From positions 3,442,501 to 3,506,500 of the forward strand of contig NC_092582.1 in assembly GCF_037975245.1 (NCBI RefSeq): 64,000 bases of DNA, in the 5' to 3' direction. Positions within the stretch are counted from its first letter, which is position 1. The number at the start of each line of letters is the position of its first letter. Both the position numbers and the translations under genes were made by a program. The notes under the pieces are model-generated. The model ran no database searches. It had not been told where the DNA came from and saw only the letters and a program-made list of their open reading frames with translations. This stretch comes from Apostichopus japonicus (lineage: Eukaryota; Echinodermata; Holothuroidea; Aspidochirotida; Stichopodidae). Shown piece after piece: positions 26,020 to 38,700 of this stretch.

Positions 26020-26596
26020 TGGTACTAACTGGTATGAACCAATCAGAGTACAGAATGTAAGGACCAGAGTACTTAATACTAGTGATGAAGTCTGTACGGA
26101 ATGACCTGGAGAGATCATCAAGAACACATGAAGTCAGTATGAAATAACTGGAGTACAAAATACGATTCATGACATCACTATGAAACAATCAAGTGTGCAT
26201 GAAGTCAGTATGAAATAACTGGAGTACAAAATACCAGTCATGAAGTCAGTATGAAATAGCTGGAGTACAATATATTCAAGTCATGAGGTCAGTATGAAAT
26301 AACTGGAGTACAAAATACCAGTCATGGAGTCTGTATGAAATAACTGGTGTACAAAATACCAATCATGAAGTCAGTATGAAACAAAAAAGTGTGCATGAAG
26401 TCAGTATGAAATAACTGGAGTACAAAATACCAGTCATGAAGTCAGTATGAAATAACTGGAGTACACAATACCAGTCACAGAGTCAGTATGAAATATCTGT
26501 GAGTACAAAATACCAGTCATGAAGTCAGTATGAAACAATAAAGTGTGCATGAGGTCAGTATGAAATAACTGGAGTACAAAATACTAGTCATGAGTC
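26020..26596. repeat. Minisatellite, 41-bp unit with a shorter variant
   Basis: Units of about 41 bp contain GAAGTCAGTATGAAATAACT and GGAGTACAAAATACCAGTCAT. A variant of about 30 bp (GAAACAATAAAGTGTGCAT) is inserted periodically. The left end is diverged. It lies about 200 bp beyond the last placed RPAP2 exon. Confidence 0.93.
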
Positions 26597-26780
26597 ATCT
26601 AATCTAATCATTTCTCTCTTCATACACCTCAATATTTTAGAGGCAGAGGGAGGGGGAGGGAGAAGGAAAGGGCCCTTCTTAATGCTGTAGCATAGACAGT
26701 TTAACCTTATCATATTTAGGAACTCCATTTTTCTCTAAATGAAATCAGGATCCTGTCATATCATGTTGTGTCAAGAATAG

Positions 26781-29700
26781 TTACATCCGCAAACCTGCTA
26801 TCATTGAATCTTCTTTGTGATTTAACATAATCAGTCCCCTGGTTTTGAGAGGTGTTTGAAATGAAAAGAAAAAATCCATAGAAACTTGTATTACATGTAG
26901 GTCAATACAGAGATAACCTTGATTACTACCAGTGCACAGGCTGGACTATGTATTAGCCTTATAGTAGAGGGCAGTATATTGAATTACAGGTCATCAGTGT
27001 GCCTACACTGCCAGCGTGCTTGACAGTTATGCATCTTTCAATGCACACACACATGTAGACACATCTTGAAAGCTTAGTGATGTCATTATACAGCTATTAC
27101 AGATATCTTATGAATAGCTATGGTTACAAAAAGTTCAAAATGAGGGCGACATTTACATAAGGGTTGACAGCAATGTAGCTTGCATAAAGGTATCTTCAAC
27201 ACAGTCATTTACAGACTTGAGGAACTTACTGTAGGCTAAACGAGCCATCACTTGGTATATCTTCAGGATTCAAACAAATGTAATAAGATTTTGACAATCC
27301 GTTGACACGATTTGACAGAAATAAGCTATGGTGGCAACAAGATCTTTGACAATAAGCGCTTTAATATCGAACCCATGATTTTCAGCAGTTACAGAAGAAG
27401 GGCTCAGTAAAAAAAAAGTTGCTTCTCTTATGAAACAGCTCATTAAAAGTATTACATATCACATGATATGCATCTCCCAATGAAATCTTAAAAGTCAACG
27501 CCTGGAATGCTTGGAAATTTATTTTAAGGTGACATTCCTGTACACATCCTGTACACGGTGCCTTTCAATCATAAGGTCCCGAGTTTGAGTCACTCCAAGA
27601 TTAATGTATGTCGTCCAGTTACAGAGTTGTTGTCAATTGACAATTCATAATCATGGACATTAAATATGAATCCGAAGAGACTGACTTCGGTCAGCTTGTG
27701 GCTTTGATAAGCCAATGATGGCTTCTTAGCGAGTTCCTGCTCGCAGGAGGATCTAAAATACATACATACATCGAGTAACTGTTTGCATTTTACCAGCTGA
27801 AAATTCTGGTAGCTTAGGTACAAACCAACAAACAAACTGACATAAACATGGACTATGTGTTCAGTTCAGTTGAATGATATAAATTTTTAATATTAGGTCC
27901 CGAGATGTATCCATAGAATAACTGTAACAAGCCTGGTGAGAGATGGGAGAGTGTTCTGCAATTCAATACTACTGTTGTTGATTTGTTTGTCTAACATTAA
28001 CTTTGTTTTATTTGTCCTCACAGTGTTAATGTCATTGGAAGAAACTTGGAAATCAGACGTGAATGTATGCATCACCTGCATCTGAATGTACGATCACACA
28101 ACTGTTTAAAAGAACTTGTTGAAATTTTATTATTTGAACAAAAAATTGGGACCTAGTTAACTCCTATTCAGCAAATTTATTAACAGCCGCATGATCGTTT
28201 ACAGATACAGTGAAGCTATCCTTTTCACAAAATTGATGGTGCGATCGCGTGTTAATACTTCATGACAATCACAACATTATATGTAACATAGGAACCGCTG
28301 ATGAGAATCTGCTGCAAATTTGACGAAGGCCCCCGTCAGGAGTTCTCAATAGCCGGCTACAGGCCAACTCAAGCTTGTGAAAGACTGAATCTGCTCAACA
28401 AAAAAATCTGATGCCACCCCCCTCCCCCCTCCCCCAAAAAATCTTTGCACAAATTGGGCATGCAAGCACTCACAGCCTTAGCTTTGAGTAGGAGCCTCTT
28501 GTTCTGCCGGGCACATTTCTCAATCTGTAGTATAAGTAAGAGTTTGCTCTCAACCGACGTTTCTCTCTTAGAAAATTAATGTGAGCTGTGATGTGAATTC
28601 ATTGCGAAACCGATGCCTTTGCTAAGATATGACTATCATTTTCTTGCATCATAGAGATATCACAGAGTAACTTAACTGACCATGACCGTGACACAACTTG
28701 CAACGAATGCCATATTGAATTAAAGTTATTTACGAGGCGGAAAAATTAAAACGTTAGAAACGATGAAATGGATAAGTAAGTTGATCTACTCACATATGAA
28801 GAAGACAGAGGGACACAAGGGTCCAACCTGCTGGCTTGAAAGTTATGTTACGAGAACTGAGGTTAAAGGTCACGACCAGGTCTCGAAGGTTGGCACTGAT
28901 ATCCTGCACAGACATCCCCAGAGTCGGCAGTAGATCTCGAAGGCTACAAAATTATGAGAGATGTTCTTCAAAGTGTTTTTTTTTTCAAACGACAAACCAT
29001 AAAATCATAATAACAGTTGATGCAGGAACTCAAGGCAGATTTGTATTTTAAAATTTCAAAGATATGGCTCGAAGAAATTATAACCATTGTAGCGATATTT
29101 AATAAGAGACTCTGAGTGCTTCAATCAATGGACCCTCCACGAAGCTTCACAATCAGACTTTTACACCCCTGCCCCTCCCTCCTCCCACATGCCCCCATCC
29201 CCCTTAATAGTACAAAAGATTAAAAGGAAAACAATAATCAGGCCTAGGGTAAATTGCTTCTGTATTAAAAAGCATTTCATTTGATCTGTATTAGCAATTA
29301 CCGGTCATTGTTTTAACAAACTATGGTTGTTGGAAAGCATCAACCCAACAGTGGCAGAGCGTCCATACAGTCAGAGGGGGCGGATGCCCCCCCCCTGACG
29401 GACTCAAATGGACTGCTGGAGCCCTTTTCAGCTTTTTACCACTTTTTACTTATTCGCGATTATTGACTATTTGAGTGCGCTCTCAAATACCTATTGGCAT
29501 TTGTCACATTTTGTTGGTGTAATTTTCTGACAAAATGGCGATGACACCTATTTATTCTTCGTTTATCTGCAAATAAGCAAGGCCCGGAAAGGGTAATTTC
29601 CGGCGATCTAGGGAGCATCTTTACGCGAACAAATTCTGCAAGCTCCGCGCCAACCTGTGGTGGCGCTCCGCTTAGATAGTGCCGACGGGGCCCCTACAGA

Positions 29701-32700
29701 CCATTCTCACCCCCCAGATCAATACCCCTAGCTCCCCACTGCAACCCAACTAGCCCTACCCCTTCCATATCCAGACTCCTGGCAGTATAATCATTGCTTA
29801 TATGTCATTGTGCCTCTAAGGTTGTCAAACCTTAAATTCTTTAGAAACTCAGGATATCAAGTTTGATAACAAAAATGTCCGTTTTTTCTTTCTTCACAGT
29901 TGTCATTGTGCATTGGAGGTTCAGTTTTGGAGCTCTCATGATGTAACTTCAAAAATGGCATTAAAATGTCAAAAAGCTTTCCGAGGAACCTCTGAAAACC
30001 AACTTCACAACGACGTGGTTACAAAGTGATGTGGGAAAACTAACATACTAGCTGTGAAGTCATTAATAATAAATACTAGATTACTTTATTGTAGACATTT
30101 TATCGCTTAATAACAAATTTATAAAAATTATATATCTTTCAAAAGCCAACGAAAGAAATTGCTTCCAGGCAACGCAGTATGGCGTCCCCGGCTATTTATC
30201 AGTCTAGCAGAATTAATTAGTGGAGCAAATTATTAACGACAGAATTTTAGACAAAGAGCAACAAATTGGTGTACAATTGTCGCTTGTTTTAATGACGCTT
30301 AAGCACCTCTAAACACTTAAAAATGAATTTCTGATAATCGTTATTGTGCTGAGAATATTTCAAGCGGAAAGTTCTCAGAAATGTATCGTCATACACTAAA
30401 TAAACAATGAATAATTGACAAATGGAGATCATTGTTTACACAATATGTTCTTTCCGATATGATACGGTTGAAACTTCCAAGATAAAAGCTTTTGCTCTCA
30501 TCATGGTATAACTTTTGACTAAGACAAAAGAAACAAAAATATACAGAAGAAATAAAAAAAAAAATGTCCATTCCATGTCAGATCCATGAATACTATTCTT
30601 CTTATTCAATTCTTTACAGTTTGACTTCACCAAGCAAAAACAACAACACACATACAAACGCACAACAAAATCCAACAAAATAAACAGTGTATCGCAGATC
30701 AGATCCATGGATACTTTCTTTCTAATTCAATTCTTTACAGTTTGACTTCACCAAGCATAAACAACAACAAACACACAACAAAATCCAACAAAACCAACAG
30801 TGTTTCGCAGATCAGATTCACAGTTACTTAACTTCTAATTCAATTCTTTACAGTTTGATTTCACCAAGCTAAAACAACAACACACAAACAAACGCACAAC
30901 AAACTCCAACAAAACAAACAGTGAATCGCAGATCAGATTCACAGATACTTTACTTCTAATTCAATTCTTTACAGTTTGATTTCACCAAGCTAAAACAACA
31001 ACACACAAACAAACGCACAACAAACTCTAACAAAACAAACAGTGAATCGCAGATCAGATTCACAGATACTTTACTTCTAATTCCATTCTTTACAGTTTGA
31101 TTTCACCAAGCATAAACAACAACAAACGCACAACAAACTCCAACAAAATCAACAGTGAATCGCAGATCAGATTCACAGATACTTTACTTCTAATTCAATT
31201 CTTTACAGTTTGATTTCACAAGCAAAAACAACAACACACAAACAAACGCACAACAAACTCCAACAAAACAAACAGTGAATCGCAGATCAGATCCATGGAT
31301 ACTTTCTTTCTAATTCAATTCTTTACAGTTTGACTTCATCAAGCTAAAACAACAACACACAAGCAAACACACAAACAAACAAACATTACAATCGAACAAA
31401 CAGTCTGATACAGATGAAACCAGAGCAGATGAAGAGGTCATTTACATCTAATACTTACACATTGTGTAGTTTGCTCAGAAATATCTTCTGTCGAATCAGC
31501 ATCTGCGACTGTGAATCTACAGGGGGTAATGTGATATTTCTGCCGGGTTCATTCGACTGCAAGAAATAAAGACAAATCCAACTCAAAGCTGATGATTGAT
31601 TGAATTCAAGACAAATGAAGAGGGTCATACCGAACATTGACCACATATGCAATAAATATGTTATCAAATGATGTTGGCAATATCAGTAAAAAAATATGAC
31701 ATGCAGTTATGGACAGACATAATATTTTTTTCTGTTTACTTTTGATGGGTCTGCAAGAGTCCAAATTTTTGTTTCATATTCTGACAAACAATAGCTTTGC
31801 GATGACATGAAGGACACTGATGTTGTGTATCCAGCCAAAATTAGATTTTAAGGTATGTCGTCATTTGCCATGTTATTGTAACTCTAACCGGGTCTGCTGC
31901 TAATGTATGAGTGACTGATTATCTCAGCAGCTGACCAAAAAACTATACTTTGGAGATTGCTAGATGGACAGCCATTTTTTTCTCACTGTGTTTGTATAGT
32001 AGGGAAAATATCTCTTTACAATGTGCAAAACAAACCAACCTTAGAAGGGGGAGGGGGGGGGAATTCCTACGATATTTTCACCCACGAAATAGTAAACTTT
32101 GATAATTTGGCCCAAGACTGCTATATTAAGCAGTTTACAGGATTTATTCTAGTACATGAATGCTTCACGAATGATGACAAAATTTACCATAGCAACCAAC
32201 ATCAGATACTGCTGGTTTATCCATGCTCAATTTTCAGTAGGTCCACCCAACAGTTCAGTATTTACCGATTGTTATTAATTTTTAGAACTTTTTTTCCTTG
32301 GGGGGAGGGGAGCTAAATGGACAGTTTATATACATTGAACTTTACCTTTAAATGTTAGTCAAAATCAGTTCTACACTATAATAATAAAGGTAAATTTCAT
32401 TGAAAACCTTCTGCATAAACCCCCTGAACACTTCTAAAACAAACCTTTTCTTTGTCAGAACTTTTGGTTTTCTTCTCCTTTGCTTCGGCAGAGGGTTGCA
32501 ATTTGTCCGGCTTGAGTGAATAAAACTGATTCACTTTTAAAGTGAACAAGTCTGTTTCTCCTCGCAGTTGATCGATATTCGGAACGGGATTCGATGCAGC
32601 GTAGGTGACCACCCCTTGAACATTCCTTTCATCCTCTCTCTCTTCTTTGATACTTAACAACCCATCCATCACATTGTCCACTCTCTTCTCCTCGTTTCTC

Positions 32701-35700
32701 AAAACCTTACCCCTCTTCCCCTCCTCTTTCCCCCTTGACGATCCGACGTCCATTTTCACATCTGCAGAAGTAGCTTGGCTACAGTCCCTCCTCTCCTTAT
32801 TCTCGTTCAAATATATTACAGTTTTCGACGTTCGCCACTCCGTCAAACACTGGCTTACTTGTTGTATGATTTTTATGCCCGGATTGATTCCCTTTCTATG
32901 AGTCTCCTCCTGCTCCTCATTCTTTACTTCGGAATTGTCTGAGGTCCTCCTACCTCCTAAATTAACTTCGGTCTCCGTAGCGGTAGGGAATTTCCCATTT
33001 TCGTGCTGAGGTGTATTGTCTACACCTACAGACGAGTCGGCGCAGTCCTTCCTTAAAGTCCTTCCTTTTGCTTTTTCCTTCATTTTTTGCAATCTTTCTT
33101 GCTCTAATTCCTTGTTTTCAAACTCCTCATATCTCTTCCTTTGACCTTTTGAATCATGAAGTCTTAAATATGAGAGATCTTGGATTAAATCGTCTACATC
33201 GCCGGTGGTTACCGCCTCTTTCTTTGGTTTCTCTATCTCATCTTCTGTCACTCGCAGTCTTACGATCATGCTGTCTAATGGTTCATCTGAAGAGGGCAAC
33301 CTTTCACCTTCTTTAAGTAGTTTTATCTCCAATTGCCTGTTGAAAATTAAAGCAATGAACCCTTCTTAACTACAAAATAACAAAAATATGTCAACGTAAA
33401 CAATAACACAGAGTAAAGGACCAATCAAACTGAATTCTTATAACATTGTATTCTAACACTTAGAATCAGGCTTCGAAAAAACACATTTTTGGACTGATTC
33501 GGAAATAACTGATGCTCAGGATACTTGAATATATATAGATGCTAATTCATTCTCTTGCCTTGTCAAATTTCATTTCATGTAATTAAGAAAAAAGTAGAGA
33601 AAAAATTGAAATGATTGGTGTTCAATTTACTGTATATGCTCTATATAAAAATCAATAAAGAAATGTCTGAATTTTTTTTTTGGAGATATAAATATTATCA
33701 CTTATTACTTGAAATGACTCACGACCATGTGGTGCAAACAATTGTTGAAAATACTCTTGTACTATTGGGGGAAGGGGGATATTTCCACTTTATTCCATAG
33801 TTAACCATTGTTAATTCCTGTCAAAGTATCAAAAATAAGTATAAATTGATTTCAAATCACTGGAATACTTTGTTGAATTCTAGCCAGTCCATGTTACTTG
33901 GGAATTGGGATGTTCACTTATTTTCAAGAAAATGACTAGCTAGATACTTTACGAATGGTGTGTAATACATCTGTGCCTCCTCCTGTTGTCGATAATTATT
34001 CACCTGCATATATCATCAATTGTTTTAGTTTTTTTTACAGCTATTTTGGGGGTCAGAAGTAGAGAGAAATTTGTTTTGTTATGTCACAGTCCACACTGTA
34101 ATGTGAATATTCACATATACATATTGAAGAGGTTTAAAAAGTTTAACACTTAATGTATTATTTTCAGGAATTTTTCGAAAGAATTTTGAAGGAATTTACT
34201 CACTTTTCTCGAGGTCTAGACCACAGTGGAGATGAAGCCATTTGTGCTTGGTAGTACTTTGATGCTTTGAAACAGGATTGACTACAAAAGAACTAAAAAG
34301 GAGAGAAAAGATCATTTCACTATTAACTCAGCATTTATCCAAGGATGCTTGCACTATACCAGAAGGATCACAGCAAGTCCCTCTCAAAGAGTAATTCAAA
34401 CATCTGGTTTCACCAATTTATAATGCTGGTGTTAACTGTAGCCATGCATATTCTACTTGGGAATAGTCTGTTTCAAGGGTTTGAATATTCATGACTTAAT
34501 TTGCATAGTGTTCACAGTATGTGCACTCAGATTCCTTCACTGGTGTATTTAGCATGATATCTGTTTTAGACATTGCTGTCACTCTTGTGTTAGTACTTTA
34601 GGCCTAGCCAAGAAGAGGTAGTCATGGAAACACTCCAATGGGCAATGCCTCATATTGTTGTGGTGTCTGACTCTAGGTTTTCATTATTACCATTATGTAA
34701 GGGGTTGTTATGCAATGCAATATCTCCTCCCATTGAACACAAATATATTCTTTAGCTTGTTCACATTATTTTAACCATAACAGGTTGTTTGATGTTTCAC
34801 ATCTCAATACAATGCCTTGCAATAAAACACCCCCAGCCACTTTCAGTGTCAGCTACAACTCGCAATGCTAGGAATAACTTATCTGGTATTGTGGCATTAT
34901 CAATCTTTTGTGATATGTCAAGCAAAAGTAAACCTCTAAAACTGCTAAACAAAATGCATCCACTTAATTATTCTCTCAGTGCAATCATTGAAAGTGTAAT
35001 GCTGCCATAGTGCGACAAAGAGTCTGTGACTTAGTCACACTACATGATTCAGATTTCAATGGCTCACCAATTTGCAACATTTCACCTTTTAGTGTAACTA
35101 CTTGGTTAAAAGATAGCGTGCGCACAACATTTCACGATACCAACAATCCAACAGTTTTGATCTTATTCTTGTAAATCAACTTACAGTCCATGTAACTACA
35201 CAGACTGAGATATGCCTCACTGAAAAACTTTACTCGTCAAATGAAATCTTACAGTGTTTACAATCAGAACATGTAAGACACATTTAGGACTAAATGTTTG
35301 GTAAAGCTATAAAGTCCCGGCGCGAAAAGTGCACAGGTGGGGAAATACACAGGTAGGGAATGTACACATGTGGGGAAAATAGGTGGGAAAATTACACAAG
35401 TGGGAAACGTACACACTGTGGGCTGCAAACTGCTCACATGCCACAAACTTTCTGCAACCTGTGAGAGTGTTCTCGCAACCCTACTAATACAGCCTGTACT
35501 AATAACAACCCTACTAATACAGCCCGCAGAGTGCTATAAGATCGGAAAAAACGTTTTTCATCCAACCATAAATCAAAGGACTCCACTGAAAACAAACACA
35601 TAAAAAACTTGGTAGATTTAGCAGATGGGTACTGTGTATATAGAATTGTCAGTTGTTTTAGTTACAATCTTGATATTTCTATTTTTGTCCTTTCCTGTAC

Positions 35701-38700
35701 AATCTTGACATTTCTATCTTCGTCATGTGAGTCAAGACATCCTTATTAAGTGTTGCGATCTGTGGATTGGATAAATATATTTTTCAGTGTGGCTGACAAG
35801 ATCAGTTGTAAGCCCACCACTGCCTGTCAATTACCTTTCGTTCAGACATATCATAAACTTTATTTGTCTTCATTGATATACGGTACTTCTGTTTCGTCTC
35901 CTCTAACGGATGATCGCACAGTGGGTAGCCACAGAGCTTCTCCAGAGATCTCTCCTCTACTGCGTCAGTGTAGTGAGATGGCATTAGAAAAGTTGCCTAC
36001 AGAAAAGAAGAGACAGAAAAATAAATGAAGGACATCTAAACTGTACAGCAAAAATGTTTCTAGTTCATTAAAAGTTATTAACATTTTAAGTGAGGAGAGT
36101 GTCAATCTGTCTAAACTTTCTGAAAGTACCTGTAAACAGAATAAGTTACATCACCAAAGATAAACTGACAAAGGGCTCCCATTTTCCATCATTATATGCA
36201 AACTCTGAAGAAGATAAAGATTTAATCATTAAAATTTGCACTTTATTATAAAGCTTTGGGTTCATAGCATAATCTCGAACGTATCAGTAATATGCACTAA
36301 AGGAAATGATGTTCGCCCCAAGCAGCTCCAGACTGCCCCTGAGTTACTTTTCTGTGAGTTGTTGAAGACTTCACGTTGCAAACAGTCCTTGCTTCAATGA
36401 CAGTATCTTGAGTTCAGGAGAAAAATATTGTTATGATACTTTCCCAAAGTAGTGTGTAAGCTGAACCCCACCCCCTCCCCCTCCCCCTCCCTCTCATTTG
36501 AAATACTTTGGTACTAAATATTAGCTTCAGGCATATTATTTTGATTACAACAAGGTGAAAAGTGGTAAACAGTTTTGCATGTGCAACATTCCTAATACAA
36601 TTTACTCGCATTTTATTTTGCAGACATTGAAATTAATACCAGTACTTCTTGGATCTAGCCAGCATAACTAGCAGGAAGTACAATGTGGAAAACTAATAGA
36701 ACGAGCCATTTTACGATTTTATTAAGCAAAGATGAAATAAAAACATTTTCATTGAAATAACTTTTACAGGCTGTAGGGGTTTTTGATAAATGTTGATAGT
36801 AGAGAGAAATTAACCTTTTGGAATACAGAAAAATGTTACCGAGTGAGTGAAAACCTGCATTCAACTACCATCTTTTGTTTTGGCAGAGAAATGGACGTGG
36901 TTCAATTATGTCTGTTGCACGAATAAATTAGGTCAAAATGATATATAATTCCTGTGAAAGGTAGTCAAATTATATTTATTCTAGTTAAAATTCCCAGAAC
37001 TAATGAAATACCTTTCCTCTGTTTTAGTAAGCTGATTATAATGTCAAGTTAATGCTTCCTGAATTCACTAACACCTTTAATATCAAGCTTGGGAGTAAAT
37101 ACATCAATTTTCAATGAATTAACTGTCTTTCAACTTACGCAAGATTTGAAGAAATCTTCATCTACGGATTTCTCTGTCAATCTCTCTACTATCTTAACAG
37201 CCTTTCTATGTGGCTCTAATCTTTCGTCAAGAATCTCTGCTACCTCCTTGTATCTGCCAGAAGAAGAAGGAGAAGACGAGAAAAACAAAGAAGTAATCAA
37301 ACTAGTAATACAGAAACATCAAAATTAAACCGAAAATGAGACCAGATTGTGAAGTGTCTGATGACAAAAACATGATCTCATATGAGATGTAGTTCTAGGA
37401 AGTGGAAAGTTTTTATTTCGGTTTGTGCCATCTGGCACATCTGAATAAAAACATTTTACTGAGAGCAAACTTTACAGGGACGTCATTTTGCAGTACTGGA
37501 TATTTCTAGAGGTCAGTTAACTAAAATGACTAAAAACACACTCCACAAATATATGTATGTACAGGAATTGACATAAATTATTAAGATGCACCCAGTGGTT
37601 CTGAGACAATAATTGACCAGTCATCTCTGACAACAAAAAACAAACTATCTGTCTGGGCTCATAAGGAGATATCAACATGCCCAAGAATTAGATATTTTAG
37701 ATACTGTTCCCTTTCTTGAGATGCTGTTTATAAAACATAAGGATGAAGTATGCAATAACATACTAACACTACTTGTGGATTCCTTACAGATTAGCATATA
37801 AAACTGTCATCAGGCATCAAATATTTGAAAGTGAAGAACAAGATGTTAGCTCGTTGCCTCCCAATCATAAGGTCCCCAGTTTCAGTCACTCCAAGATTAA
37901 TGTATGTCGTCCAGTTACAGAGTTGTTGACAATTGACAATTCATAATCATGGACGTTAAATATGAATCTAAGAGACTGACTTCGGTCAGCTTACGGCTTT
38001 GATAAGCCAATGAGGCTTCTTCGCGAGTTCCTGCTCGCAGGAGGATCTAAAATACATACAAGATACTTCTTTCCAGATTACAAACTGGCAAACTTGTTTT
38101 ACGAGTACAATAGCATGTGTACCCGAATTAGTTTTAGCACAAGTACTTAATCTTCCTGTTAGTACCTACACTAGGTTGTCATTATGCCATGAACACAAGT
38201 GCACACCCAATTGGGTACTGTAAGTATTGAGTACAGGCAACTATGCTGGAATATGAGTAGGACTACGGTTTCACCACAAGCCTGCAAGATGGAGGCATTA
38301 CTTAAATTTCAAGCAGCACATTACATTTGTGAATTCAACTTCTCTTCTTCTCTTAACGTCAAATGCACATGAAAGTCTCTTTGCTTTTTTGAAGCAAACA
38401 TCAATATTTGACGCAGACCACAGTTTCATGGGTACCAAGACAAGCCTACTTTGCTTTATTTGAATCTGGACTTAAGTCATTAGTAATATTAACCGTAGAG
38501 CATAACTCCAAGCTGAGTGTTACTTTTTGTAAGAAAATTAAGAAAAAAAGTATGAATCATTGGTCAAGGGACTTGAGCTAATCTCACAAGAAGTAGACTA
38601 TGGTTATGAAGAAGAAATCAGCCACTTGAATGCATGAGCAAAAGGATCATTTATCCTTGCCCACTCTAAGGAATAAGTAGTTGTTTACTGTTATCATATC

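Noticed and set aside
32647-33316. Plus-strand open frames opposite RPAP2 exon 6
   Set aside because: They are shadows of the long minus-strand exon, whose homology is clear.
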